Assembly: GCA_020627705.1 (NCBI GenBank)
Contig: JAHDGJ010000007.1
Location: 116,459-180,458, forward strand
Length of the DNA: 64,000 nt
From: Saprospiraceae bacterium
Lineage (GTDB): Bacteria; Bacteroidota; Bacteroidia; Chitinophagales; Saprospiraceae
Direction of reading: 5' to 3'
Shown: piece after piece, positions 16,241 through 25,302 of the stretch
Layout of the letters: each line of letters opens with the position of its first letter
Numbering within the stretch: position 1 is the first letter of the stretch
Translations under genes and position numbers: made by a program
The notes under the pieces: generated by a model
Seen by the model: only the letters and a program-made list of their open reading frames with translations
The model's database searches: none
Told to the model about the DNA's origin: nothing

Positions 16241-17245
16241 ATGAAAAACTGTCTCAATTGTGGTACTCAAATATTGGAGGATCAACGCTATTGTCCCAAC
16301 TGCGGTCAGAAAACAGCGTTTAAAGCCTTATCGCTCTGGATGGTTTTTAAAGACTTTATAAAAAATGTTTTTAATCTCGAATCTAAAATTTGGAGCAGCC
16401 TTCGAGACATATGGATTCCTGGAAAATTAACTCAAGCCTATTTAAAAGGCGTTCGAAACAAGTATTTCAATCCTATTCGTTTTTTTCTTGTAACCATCTT
16501 TGCTTTTTTCGCTTTGGTTGTATTTATTTCTAGTTCTTTTATCAACACCATTAATGGATACTTAGAAAATCAAAAAAAACTTGCTTGGCAAATACAGCTA
16601 GAAGAAAAGTTTGACACCATAAGTCTACAAAACACAGTAGATAGTACTCTAATAAAGAAATACAAAGACCAACTGTTTGAAAACAATTGGGCGAAGATTA
16701 AAGAAGATCGTGAAGGTTCTGTACAATTTGCATTTGGACAGAGTGACATAGTGCCGTTTTATAGCATGTCGAAAAAAGAATTGATTAACCACTTAAAACC
16801 AGAAAGTAAATTTCAAGAAGTGCTTTTGCTTGCAGTGCAGCGATTTGTTAAATCCCCAAGAGAGGGTCTAACCTTTATGATAGGAAACGGAGCATGGGCT
16901 ATTGTTTTGTTAGTTGTTCTATTCAGTGTATTATATAAAGTCCTTTACATCCGAAAAAACTATTTGTTTGTTGAGCATTTTATTCTACACCTTTATGGCC
17001 ATACCCGAATGCTGTTGTTGGGAGTAATCTTTCTGCCTGTGGCTTATTATCTCTTTTCACACATATCACTCTTTATAATTTTTCTAATCACTGGATTCTT
17101 GTATTTACTATTGACCATTAAGAAAGTATACAATCAAAATTGGTTTATAACCGTTGTAAAAACTGGTTTAAGTGGAATCTTCTACTTCTTTTGTGCCTTG
17201 GCAAGTATACAAGGAATGGTTTTTCTTTCTTTATTTATGTTTTGA
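16241..17245 (+). CDS. DUF3667 membrane protein with N-terminal zinc ribbon
   Basis: A 334-residue protein. A rubredoxin-like zinc ribbon opens it (Cys4, Cys7, Cys18, Cys21 in NCLNCG and RYCPNCGQK). The DUF3667 signature follows: TLRDIW-like SLRDIWIPGKLTQAYLKGVRNKYFNP in two parts, about residues 50-75. Five or so transmembrane helices come next (about 80-100, 230-245, 260-280, 285-305, 312-334), with a periplasmic or cytoplasmic loop at 105-220. DUF3667 proteins are common in Bacteroidota and have no established function. Monocistronic. Confidence 0.88.
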   Translation: MKNCLNCGTQILEDQRYCPNCGQKTAFKALSLWMVFKDFIKNVFNLESKIWSSLRDIWIPGKLTQAYLKGVRNKYFNPIRFFLVTIFAFFALVVFISSSFINTINGYLENQKKLAWQIQLEEKFDTISLQNTVDSTLIKKYKDQLFENNWAKIKEDREGSVQFAFGQSDIVPFYSMSKKELINHLKPESKFQEVLLLAVQRFVKSPREGLTFMIGNGAWAIVLLVVLFSVLYKVLYIRKNYLFVEHFILHLYGHTRMLLLGVIFLPVAYYLFSHISLFIIFLITGFLYLLLTIKKVYNQNWFITVVKTGLSGIFYFFCALASIQGMVFLSLFMF

Positions 17246-17313
17246 CCCAACCCTTTCACTCTTTTCTTATGTCTATCTTATATATACTTCGTAACCACCA
17301 AACACGATAAATT

Positions 17314-17664
17314 ATGAAATATTACATCATGCTATTTTTAAGTTTTTTGATTATCTCTTGTAATGATAATGATGAAGAATTAAGATGTTCTGCAGATTCT
17401 CTATTTGAAATGGAAAATGTATCAGGAGAAATGATGTATCTGATGTGCTATGACGCCTGGGCCATTAAGTTAGATGAACCAAATGATGCTGGTGATACTG
17501 TTTTAGGCGCTAGTTATGATATCCCGGAAGAATTTAAACAAGAAGGGCTTAAAGTTTCAACAAGTGCATGCTTTCACACTTTCGATATGGAATTGCTTTT
17601 TCCTGATCCAGTGATTTGGGGAGAAATGTATGTAATTAAGAATTTTCAATTTTCAGAAGAATAA
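17314..17664 (+). CDS. Small lipoprotein of unknown function
   Basis: A 116-residue protein with a signal peptide and lipobox (FLIISC, Cys16), then NDNDEELRC. The mature part contains NVSGEMMYLMCYDAWAI and a C-terminal pattern YDIPEEFKQEGLKVSTSACFH, which looks like a small beta-sandwich as in many Bacteroidota lipoproteins of around 120 residues. It lies 22 bp ahead of the TMEM175 gene on the same strand and may be cotranscribed with it. No function can be assigned. Confidence 0.75.
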   Translation: MKYYIMLFLSFLIISCNDNDEELRCSADSLFEMENVSGEMMYLMCYDAWAIKLDEPNDAGDTVLGASYDIPEEFKQEGLKVSTSACFHTFDMELLFPDPVIWGEMYVIKNFQFSEE

Positions 17665-17686
17665 CTAAAAGTATTATTTTGAATGT

Positions 17687-18130
17687 GTGAATCATTCAAA
17701 ACAAAGAGTTGAGGCTTTTAGTGATGCAGTTTTTGCATTCGCAGCTACTTTGATTGTAGTTTCTTTAGAAGTTCCAGATCATTTTGATGACTTGAAAGAA
17801 ATTATTTACTTATTCCCAAGTTTTGCCCTTAGCTTTTTAGCTCTAGCCTTAATTTGGAAAACACACTATAATTTGTTTCGAAGAATAGAGCACATAAACA
17901 ACTCTTTGATCTATCTCAATTTGCTCTTTCTCTTTGTGGTACTATTTTATGTTTTTCCTTTAAAATTTTTGACGGGAACCTTGACCTTCAAGTCGCGCTT
18001 TAGCTCCCTTGATCAATTGGGTGAGATATTTATTATATACGGCATAGGATTCATGCTTGTCTTTTTCCTCTTTTCTTTGATGTATAAGTCTGCATCCAAA
18101 ATTCACGAGGGAGAAAAAAAGAGCATTTAA
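17687..18130 (+). CDS. TMEM175-family potassium channel, frame interrupted
   Basis: The frame-0 product has 147 residues from a GTG start. It carries the TMEM175 signature RVEAFSDAVFAFAATLIVVSLEVP (FSD at 11-13) and about four transmembrane helices, then stops at 18128. Bacterial TMEM175 subunits have about 200 residues and six helices and form K+ channels. The missing two helices are encoded directly downstream in the -1 frame, to the TGA at 18295-18297; joining gives about 203 residues. The switch point is a perfect A AAA AAG slippery heptamer (18115-18121) within a run of seven A. A single-base indel (sequencing or mutation) or -1 frameshifting could explain this. Without frame repair the protein is probably non-functional. 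Confidence 0.82.
   Translation: MNHSKQRVEAFSDAVFAFAATLIVVSLEVPDHFDDLKEIIYLFPSFALSFLALALIWKTHYNLFRRIEHINNSLIYLNLLFLFVVLFYVFPLKFLTGTLTFKSRFSSLDQLGEIFIIYGIGFMLVFFLFSLMYKSASKIHEGEKKSI
18115..18121 (+). other. A AAA AAG slippery heptamer in TMEM175 gene
   Basis: In phase with the upstream frame the codons read GAA AAA AAG, the canonical bacterial -1 slippery site. A purine-rich GAGGGAG lies immediately upstream, closer than the roughly 10-base spacing of the dnaX stimulator. No obvious downstream stem was seen. Confidence 0.6.
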
Positions 18131-18297
18131 CGTACTGGTCAAAACACTTTTTAATATTCGTTTTTGTAGGGTTTTTATCCGTTGGATTGTCTGTGCTTCA
18201 AATAGGAATACGGTTTGGAATCCCTGGTTTTGTTTATCCCCTGTTAGGACCGCTTTGTTATTTCTTTGGAAAAAAATATTACCCTCAATTTAGTTGA
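18121..18297 (+). pseudogene. -1 frame continuation of the TMEM175 gene
   Basis: Reading from 18121 in the -1 frame gives EHLTYWSKHFLIFVFVGF, a second hydrophobic stretch, then PLCYFFGKKYYPQFS and a TGA: about 58 residues with two transmembrane helices. It has no start of its own and matches the C-terminal two helices expected of a TMEM175 subunit, so it is part of the upstream gene and not a separate one. Confidence 0.75.
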
Positions 18298-18351
18298 GAC
18301 TATTTAACATTTCTTGTTAAAGATTCTTGTCTAATTCTATAGTACAATATT

Positions 18352-19710
18352 TTAATTTCTAAAATAATAAGCCACTCCTAGTCCTAAAGAATAGTTTCTT
18401 CTGATTAGTCTTTGATCGTTAACTATATTCCAATTCGAAGAATGATTAATTTGACCTCTCAAAAATATTTCTAAGCCATTTTTATACATTTTACCTATAT
18501 CTACTCCACCATGTAAATGATGGACAAATTTGTTTTTATAAATCATTAAGGCCTGATCATTTTCAACTATTTGATTTTCAGCCCCTAGATATTTTCCACG
18601 GTAGCGATTTATTAAGTTGAATGAAGCTCCAGCAAAAACTCGATACTTTAAAGGTCCAAACTCCTTGGAATATCCAATTTCAACAGGCACATGTATAGAT
18701 TGCACTTCATTATAGTTTCTTAAATATCTATTGACCACTACAGTATCCGTGACTATACCCATTGCAAAATGACTTTCTCCTTCATAAACGAAATAGCTTC
18801 CAGAATCACTCACCATTGGCACCAATTCTTCACTTACTCTTCCACTCCAATCAATACGTTGATTAAGTTTTCTGGATTCCATACCTAAGCTAAAATCAAA
18901 TCCAGATTTATGCTTTAAACCCAATCCAACTAGATTGCTATAAGAAATCAAATTGGTGTATACTGAAAGATCATCAGATGTATTTGAATTAAAATCTGAG
19001 GTTTTAAAAAATGAACTGACCATGAATAGGCGCAATTGTAAATTCACATTTTCTTTTGAATCACTCTTGTCAAACTTTACTGGATTCATTCCTCTTAACT
19101 CTCTATTGTAATTAAACATTTCGAAATCAAGCGGATCCAAGGGTGGCAAGTATGACTTTTCGCTCCTTTTCTCCACCAATTGAGCTCCTTCAATATTAAG
19201 ACCATAGCTAACACTTTCAATTCTTTTGATAAAATTAAAGTGCGGTGCTATTTCTTCTTGCAGCACCTTGCGTAGTTCTAAGGACTTTTGTTCCTTCGGC
19301 ACACTGGCCGTTATATCAACGGAAATGTTGCTATTATCAGTAAGATCATCTTTTACACTGGGCACAATAAACTTTACACCTCCATTTTTTTGATCAATTA
19401 GCGCTGCAGTATTCTGACTGCCAGGTGAAAGTTTATTTTCAATTAGAGCAAACTTTTTGCGTTTTTTATTAGTATCAGAATCTTGATTTTCGATGCTTGT
19501 TTGAAGCTTATCAGTATTAAATTGAATAGACTTATATACTGAAATAAGAAAACCCAAACTTCCAAGGAAAAGTAAAATCATCAATCTACTTTTCTTTTTT
19601 GGCTTTGGAAGTTCTTTCTCAATTTCATTCCATATTTCAAGCTTATCTATATCCAAATTTGAATTGGCATATATTTCTTTGACCTTATTTTGAAACTTTT
19701 CATTCTTCAT
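18352..19710 (-). CDS. Membrane-anchored protein with C-terminal beta-barrel, partner of ECF sigma factor
   Basis: A 452-residue protein. A short charged N-terminus (1-40, with EIWNEIEKELPKPKKKSR) is followed by one transmembrane helix (about 43-60), a disordered Lys/Asp/Ser-rich linker, and a C-terminal half rich in alternating aromatic beta strands (YSNLVGLGLKHKSGFDFSLGMESRK, in the 240-290 region; RRNYSLGLGVAYYFRN at the end). This is the type often annotated as outer-membrane beta-barrel in Bacteroidota, found just after ECF sigma genes. Only one base separates it from the sigma gene, so they are coupled. The N-terminal segment probably faces the cytoplasm and could bind the sigma factor. 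The exact role is unknown. Confidence 0.75.
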   Translation of the reverse strand: MKNEKFQNKVKEIYANSNLDIDKLEIWNEIEKELPKPKKKSRLMILLFLGSLGFLISVYKSIQFNTDKLQTSIENQDSDTNKKRKKFALIENKLSPGSQNTAALIDQKNGGVKFIVPSVKDDLTDNSNISVDITASVPKEQKSLELRKVLQEEIAPHFNFIKRIESVSYGLNIEGAQLVEKRSEKSYLPPLDPLDFEMFNYNRELRGMNPVKFDKSDSKENVNLQLRLFMVSSFFKTSDFNSNTSDDLSVYTNLISYSNLVGLGLKHKSGFDFSLGMESRKLNQRIDWSGRVSEELVPMVSDSGSYFVYEGESHFAMGIVTDTVVVNRYLRNYNEVQSIHVPVEIGYSKEFGPLKYRVFAGASFNLINRYRGKYLGAENQIVENDQALMIYKNKFVHHLHGGVDIGKMYKNGLEIFLRGQINHSSNWNIVNDQRLIRRNYSLGLGVAYYFRN

Positions 19711-19711
19711 A

Positions 19712-20269
19712 TTAGATCGCTTTACTATGTATATACCATTTGGAAAGTTTGTTCTTTAGCATTTTTTTCGCCTTATATAATTGGGTACGGGATGTGTTTT
19801 CTGACACCCCCAATTGTAAAGCAATTTCCTTATGGCTGCATTCGTCCACGACGCTTAATAGAAAAACTGTGCGATATCCCAAAGGCAGAGCATCAATAGC
19901 AGTTTTAATTTTTTCATGAACATAGTTATTATCAAAAAATTCAAATTCAGCGTCTTGGTACAAGTCTTGATGGACTTCGGCCAAACTGGGTGTGAAAAAT
20001 ATTTTGCCTCTCTTTTTGTATTCAGCCAAGCATTGGTTAATTGCGATGCGCTTTAACCAAGTTTGAAAGTGACCTCTTTGATCATCATATTGATGCAAAT
20101 TTGAAAATGCCTTTATAAATGTATTTTGAATATTGTCCTTGGCGGAAGGCTCATCTAAGGAATATCTTTCGCTTACCACTGCCACCATATCAATGAAGGC
20201 TTCATACAGAAGATATTGCGCTTTGCAATCTCCTCTTTTACATTTTTCTATGATTGTTTGAATATCCAT
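19712..20269 (-). CDS. ECF-type RNA polymerase sigma factor
   Basis: A 185-residue ECF sigma factor. Region 2 (about 20-90) contains SAKDNIQNTFIKAFSNLHQYD and GHFQTWLKRIAINQCLAEYKKR. Region 4 (about 120-175) contains LPLGYRTVFLLSVVDECSHKEIA and LGVSENTSRTQLYKAKKML. It directs RNA polymerase to a dedicated regulon, probably controlled by the membrane-barrel protein encoded one base downstream. The start ATG at 20269 follows the U-tract of a hairpin at once, and no promoter was seen in the 42 bp to the upstream lipoprotein gene, so transcription may depend on read-through from that gene. Confidence 0.93.
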   Translation of the reverse strand: MDIQTIIEKCKRGDCKAQYLLYEAFIDMVAVVSERYSLDEPSAKDNIQNTFIKAFSNLHQYDDQRGHFQTWLKRIAINQCLAEYKKRGKIFFTPSLAEVHQDLYQDAEFEFFDNNYVHEKIKTAIDALPLGYRTVFLLSVVDECSHKEIALQLGVSENTSRTQLYKAKKMLKNKLSKWYIHSKAI

Positions 20270-20305
20270 AAAAAGATTCCCAACCCATTCTTAGTGGGTT
20301 GGGAA
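20270..20305 (-). terminator. Terminator-like hairpin abutting the sigma start codon
   Basis: A perfect 11-bp stem (arms 20277-20287 and 20295-20305, 7-base loop; TTCCCAACCCA / TGGGTTGGGAA). On the minus strand it is followed by TCTTTTT and at once by the ATG of the ECF sigma gene. It would terminate the lipoprotein transcript or attenuate sigma expression. Confidence 0.7.
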
Positions 20306-20311
20306 GACACT

Positions 20312-21733
20312 TTATTTATTCACAACTATTGCTCCTTCAAAAGTGGAGACCAAAGGAAATGGTTCGGCAAACTCAATCTCGAGATTTGTAATGTCACACT
20401 TTAAAGAAAATCCATCATTAAAATCAGCAACATCAACATTGAAGCTTTCGGTATTTACGTAAGCAATAGTACTTCCGAAAGCAACTTCGAATTTTTGCCC
20501 AAACCACATACCACTAGTATCTTTTCGAAATTCAAAAAGCATGCTTTCATTCCCAAATGAATTTATGACTACGATATCCAGCACTCCATTGGCTTCATCG
20601 TAATTCAAGATTTCTAAATTCTCTTCGAATATCTCATTTGTACCGTCCGACAATTGCAAATATTCACGATAGCAGATTTCAATATCTCCGAAATCCAATA
20701 AAGCCAAGGAAGAATCGAAACCTAAGGTCTCCGTATATGCCGCCAATCCTGTACTTGGGTCTGGGGTAATTTGTAATACCAAACTGGTGCTTGATATGTT
20801 ACATCTATTTATCTCTCCGAAAAAATTACCATCTTGGTCAGTATTCAAAATTTCCAAGGTGTCAAATCCCGAGAAATTAGAAACCGCGAGAATCACCTCC
20901 GTATTTGCCATGGGTTGGTCAATACAATCTTTAAGGCTTCCCACTACTTCTAAAATTGACTCTGAAGAGCCATTTTGACCACCATTATTGTTCGTTGGCA
21001 AGGTAGTGTCTTGAAAAAATCCTCCGATCAACTCAGCATACAATCCACTACCAAGATCTAGATCTTCTTCGTTGATTGAAGTAAAATTTTCAAACGTACA
21101 ATCACTAAGTTCTATGATACACAAATAAAGTTCGGTATTGGAAGGGACCAAAATTTCGTAATCCCCATTTACTATTGGAGCATAATCGATAAATACAGAA
21201 GTATCTCCGATGGCTATAAAATCTTCTTCAAAGACAATGACAATAAATCCACCAGGATTACCAAAATTATCGGTTACTGAGCCATTCAGTTTTATGACCT
21301 CTGTATTGAGCATTCCCTGAACATTGCTCCCTCCGAAAAATCCTCCATAATTATTGAGAATCACATCAACTTCTCCGCTTTGTATGTGCTCTGAATCAAT
21401 ACGTAAGACATTGTCATTATATTCCTCCTTTTCACAGAATATTAAAGTGTTAACCTCACCATTTGCATCGATCGGCAGTTCAGTCATTACTTCACCGTTA
21501 GTATCTGTGGCCAGTGTAATTTTCTTCTCGCCATCAAAATAAAAATGCAATAGTGCATCCGAAATCACATTTCCGTCATTGTCCCTTACATTTACTTTTA
21601 ACTCGGGTGCCTCAAAAACAGGTTCACCATCAATCGTTGTTTCTTCAGTAAAGTCATAACCTTCCTGATCACAGGAAGTGAGACAAAAAATTAAGAGACC
21701 TAGAAAACTTAAGTACTTTATATTTTTAAACAT
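20312..21733 (-). CDS. Lipoprotein with carboxypeptidase-regulatory-like domains
   Basis: A 473-residue lipoprotein (lipobox FCLTSC, Cys21). The mature part contains Ig-like/carboxypeptidase-regulatory-like beta-sandwich repeats: VNVRDNDGNVISDALLHFYF (about 49-68), LNGSVTDNFGNPGGFIVIVF, and VVGSLKDCIDQPMANTEVIL. The pattern DxxGxPxxxAxVxL is that of CarboxypepD_reg-type folds, which in Bacteroidota occur in outer-membrane lipoproteins and at the N-termini of TonB-dependent receptors. It precedes the ECF sigma/barrel pair on the same strand with a hairpin in the 42-bp gap. Possible roles include surface scaffold or sensor; the function is not known. Confidence 0.75.
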   Translation of the reverse strand: MFKNIKYLSFLGLLIFCLTSCDQEGYDFTEETTIDGEPVFEAPELKVNVRDNDGNVISDALLHFYFDGEKKITLATDTNGEVMTELPIDANGEVNTLIFCEKEEYNDNVLRIDSEHIQSGEVDVILNNYGGFFGGSNVQGMLNTEVIKLNGSVTDNFGNPGGFIVIVFEEDFIAIGDTSVFIDYAPIVNGDYEILVPSNTELYLCIIELSDCTFENFTSINEEDLDLGSGLYAELIGGFFQDTTLPTNNNGGQNGSSESILEVVGSLKDCIDQPMANTEVILAVSNFSGFDTLEILNTDQDGNFFGEINRCNISSTSLVLQITPDPSTGLAAYTETLGFDSSLALLDFGDIEICYREYLQLSDGTNEIFEENLEILNYDEANGVLDIVVINSFGNESMLFEFRKDTSGMWFGQKFEVAFGSTIAYVNTESFNVDVADFNDGFSLKCDITNLEIEFAEPFPLVSTFEGAIVVNK

Positions 21734-21904
21734 TGCTTTTGCTTTAATTAGAAATTAGTTTGTATCAAGATCAATCTATTACCTATATATATTGATGCGA
21801 AGCAATATTCGTTGCCTGGGAATAAAAACTTTTTAAAAAATGAAAACTAAACTGCCTTTAGAAAAAAAGAGCAGTGTCTAAAACAGCATGGAATATTAGG
21901 GTCT

Positions 21905-24900
21905 TCAAGCCACCTCTTCCTGGATTCTTTCCAAGACTATTCTAGCCTCTTTTAAATTGCGCACATCATCTTTGATGAGAATAAGGTATTTGCGCGATTG
22001 CTTTAAGGTCAATCCTAGATCCAATTTCTTCTTCGAAATAAGATGTAATATGTTTTGAAAGATTTGAGATTCATAGAACGCAGATTGTGGATTGGTAACA
22101 AAGTAAGCCCTCATCTTTCTATTCTTAAGTGAGAATCTTTCAAATCCCAAGACCTTACAAATCCATCTTAATTGTAACCCGTTAAAGAGTTCCTTTACCT
22201 CCCGCGGAATCTTTCCAAAGCGGTCTCTTAATTTTTGCTCAAACGAAACCAATTCTTCCATATTTTTAATCCGATCCAATTCGGAATAAAGGGACAAACG
22301 CTCTTGAATGTTGCTCACATAAGCATCTGGAATAAGCATTTCAATATCCGTTTCTACCTCAACATCACGGACATACTTTTTTTCCTTAATGGTCTCCTCT
22401 TTGAAAATGCCTTTAAATTCATTTTCTTTCAGCTCCATTATCGCTTCTTCTAATATTTTTTGATAGGTCTCATATCCTATGTCTGCAATAAATCCGCTTT
22501 GCTCTCCACCCAACAAATTACCCGCTCCTCTGATGTCCAAATCTTTCATTGCAATATGAAAACCACTACCCAAATCCGAAAACTCCTCTAGTATCTGCAA
22601 TCTTTTCCTTGCTACCGGAGTCATTACAGAAAGTGGAGGTGCTAACAAATAGCAAAATGCTTTCTTATTGGATCGACCTACCCTACCTCTTAATTGATGT
22701 AAATCAGCCATTCCAAAATGATGCGCATTGTTTATGATCATAGTGTTGGCATTCGATATATCCAATCCAGTTTCAATAATATTAGTACAGACTAATACTT
22801 CAAATTTTCGCTCAATAAAGGAAACCAACGTAGACTCCAGTTTCTTAGATTCCATTTGGCCGTGCGCCATTTTTATGTCAATGTCTGGACACAGCCGCTG
22901 CAGCATTCCCGTGATATCCATCAGAGACTTTACGCGATTATGCACAAAGAAAACTTGTCCTCCTCTATTCACTTCATAATAGATGGCATCCTTAATGAGC
23001 TCTTCATTGATCACTCTTCGTTCGGTATGTATAGGTTGGCGGTTTGGCGGTGGCGTCCTTATAATAGATAAATCACGTGCCGCCATTAACGAAAACTGCA
23101 GCGTACGAGGGATGGGTGTTGCAGTCAACGTCAGTGTATCGACATTTACTTTTAAGTTTCTTAATCGTTCTTTGGCAGAAACACCAAATTTTTGTTCCTC
23201 ATCAATAACCAAAAGTCCAAGGTCTTTGAATTTTATTTTTTTATTAAGGATCGCATGAGTCCCTATGAGCAATTCGGTTTTGCCCTCTTCCACATCTTTG
23301 AAGATTTGGGTTTTTTCTTTAGCCGTTCTAAATCTATTGATATAGTCAATCTTTATATCAAAATTTTTGAGTCTATCGCTAAACGTCTTGTAATGTTGCA
23401 AAGCCAAAATTGTAGTAGGCACTAAAATGGCCACTTGCTTGCCTCCCAATATGGCTTTAAACGCAGCGCGTACCGCTATTTCGGTTTTGCCAAAACCCAC
23501 ATCTCCACAAATCAACCGGTCCATGGGATGTTCCTTTTGCATGTCCTCCTTTACGGCAATGGTCGCTGCCAACTGATCCGGGGTATCCTCAAAAAGGAAA
23601 GATGCCTCTAACTCGTTTTGCATATAACCATCTGGCGGAAATGCAAAGCCTTTACTCGCTTTTCTTTGCGCATAAAGTTTGATTAACTCTTTGGCAATGT
23701 CCTTTACCTTTTTCTTGGTCTTGCGCTTTAGAGTCTTCCAAGCATCTCCTCCAATCTTATTTAGTTTTGGGGCAGTACCGTCTTTTCCAACAAACTTAGA
23801 AATCTTATGCAACGAATTGATGGAGACATAAAGGACATCATTATTTTGGTAAATAAGCCTTACGGATTCTTGGGAGTGTCCATTGATTTCTATTTTTTCT
23901 AGACCCGAATACTTACCAATTCCGTGATCAATATGCGTTACATAATCCCCTGGCTTGAGCTCTCTAATCATCCTCAGACTTAAGGCCTGATCTTTTGTGA
24001 ATCCTCTTTTGAGCTTGTATTTGTGAAATCGATCAAAAATTTGATGATCCGTGAATAAGGTCTTTTTCAAATCTTTGTCAATGAATCCTTCATGCAGGCC
24101 TACATTGATCGGATGCCACTGTACCTTTCTCCCTAAATCTTCAAAAATGGCATAAAATCGCTCGATCTGTTTGGCATTTTCGGTAAAGATGAAATTTTCG
24201 AAAGAAGTCTTTTCTTGCTTTTCTAAGGCATCAAGAAGCAAGTTGAAATTTTTATTAAACGCAGGATGAGGGCTGCAATTATAAAGTACTGTGGTGTTTG
24301 GTTTGAATACATCCTCTCCTTTCTTTAGGGTAATCGCCGTATACCTGGCACAGTCCTCTAAAATTTCTTTGGGGTACATAAAAACTCTATCGTCCAATAA
24401 TCGATTGAGTTCTTCATCGTCCTTTCCTTTGATCGTTTTGGCATATTTCTCTACTTCTTCAAAACAAGTTTGAAAAACATCAATCATAGAACCAGCATCC
24501 TTATACCAAATCAAGGTGTCTTTTGGAAGAATCTTGAACAAGGAAACCTTTTCCTCTTTGCCAAATTTTACATTCATATTTGGCACTAAGGAAACCTTAG
24601 CTATATTGGCAATACTTAGTTGAGTCGTTGGATTAAAGGTACGAATGCTTTCTACCTCGTCATCAAAAAGTTCTAACCGATAAGGCCATTCGTTACCGAA
24701 TGAAAAAATGTCTATGATGCCTCCTCTTATTGCAAATTGTCCAGGTTCATATACAAACTCCACACGTTCGAATCCAAATCCAGCAAGGACCTCTATCGAG
24801 GTATCTACATCAAATGATTCTCCTTTTTGAATTTCTATCTTTTGCTTCGCTAGTTTTTGTGGATCAACTACTTTTTCGAAAATAGCCTCAGGATAACTGA

Positions 24901-25270
24901 CGATGATTGGTGCCTTCTCTTTAAACGACTGCAAGTAATTGATAAGCTCCGTGCGTTGCAACACATTGCTTTTATTTATTTCGTCGTAAAGTTTGGGACG
25001 CTTGAAGGAATCCGGAAGGAAATATATGGGTTTATTAGGGTTAAGATTTTGAAGGGTGTTATACGTATACGCGGCCTCTTCCTTATTGAAAGCAAGATAT
25101 AATTGACAACTACTTGATTTATGGTAAATTGCTGATAAGACAAAAGAATCTAAGGCTCCAACCATTCCATTCAGGTGAATGACTTGGGGAGAATCACTAA
25201 TAGAATTCAGGATTTTATCCGACCGCTCATCTTCACGATAACATTGGAGCAGTCCCTCGAGATTACCCAA
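21905..25270 (-). CDS. mfd: Transcription-repair coupling factor Mfd
   Basis: Mfd removes RNA polymerase stalled at DNA lesions and recruits UvrA. The 1121 residues cover the usual domains: UvrB-binding module (about 1-330), RNA polymerase-interacting CarD-like domain (ELKPGDYVTHIDHGIGKYSGLEKIE), the RecG-like translocase with Walker A GDVGFGKTEIA (Lys595), VIDEEQKFG, TATPIPRTLQFS, HNRV, and IIETGLDISNANTMI, then the C-terminal TRCF domain (NIQERLSLYSELDRI). Cytoplasmic. The start is a TTG at 25270. A 51-residue membrane protein gene lies 32 bp upstream and may share its promoter. Length is close to the roughly 1150 of E. coli Mfd. Confidence 0.97.
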   Translation of the reverse strand: MGNLEGLLQCYREDERSDKILNSISDSPQVIHLNGMVGALDSFVLSAIYHKSSSCQLYLAFNKEEAAYTYNTLQNLNPNKPIYFLPDSFKRPKLYDEINKSNVLQRTELINYLQSFKEKAPIIVSYPEAIFEKVVDPQKLAKQKIEIQKGESFDVDTSIEVLAGFGFERVEFVYEPGQFAIRGGIIDIFSFGNEWPYRLELFDDEVESIRTFNPTTQLSIANIAKVSLVPNMNVKFGKEEKVSLFKILPKDTLIWYKDAGSMIDVFQTCFEEVEKYAKTIKGKDDEELNRLLDDRVFMYPKEILEDCARYTAITLKKGEDVFKPNTTVLYNCSPHPAFNKNFNLLLDALEKQEKTSFENFIFTENAKQIERFYAIFEDLGRKVQWHPINVGLHEGFIDKDLKKTLFTDHQIFDRFHKYKLKRGFTKDQALSLRMIRELKPGDYVTHIDHGIGKYSGLEKIEINGHSQESVRLIYQNNDVLYVSINSLHKISKFVGKDGTAPKLNKIGGDAWKTLKRKTKKKVKDIAKELIKLYAQRKASKGFAFPPDGYMQNELEASFLFEDTPDQLAATIAVKEDMQKEHPMDRLICGDVGFGKTEIAVRAAFKAILGGKQVAILVPTTILALQHYKTFSDRLKNFDIKIDYINRFRTAKEKTQIFKDVEEGKTELLIGTHAILNKKIKFKDLGLLVIDEEQKFGVSAKERLRNLKVNVDTLTLTATPIPRTLQFSLMAARDLSIIRTPPPNRQPIHTERRVINEELIKDAIYYEVNRGGQVFFVHNRVKSLMDITGMLQRLCPDIDIKMAHGQMESKKLESTLVSFIERKFEVLVCTNIIETGLDISNANTMIINNAHHFGMADLHQLRGRVGRSNKKAFCYLLAPPLSVMTPVARKRLQILEEFSDLGSGFHIAMKDLDIRGAGNLLGGEQSGFIADIGYETYQKILEEAIMELKENEFKGIFKEETIKEKKYVRDVEVETDIEMLIPDAYVSNIQERLSLYSELDRIKNMEELVSFEQKLRDRFGKIPREVKELFNGLQLRWICKVLGFERFSLKNRKMRAYFVTNPQSAFYESQIFQNILHLISKKKLDLGLTLKQSRKYLILIKDDVRNLKEARIVLERIQEEVA

Positions 25271-25302
25271 TACACTTTATTTAAAAAGGCGATTGCCTAT
25301 TT

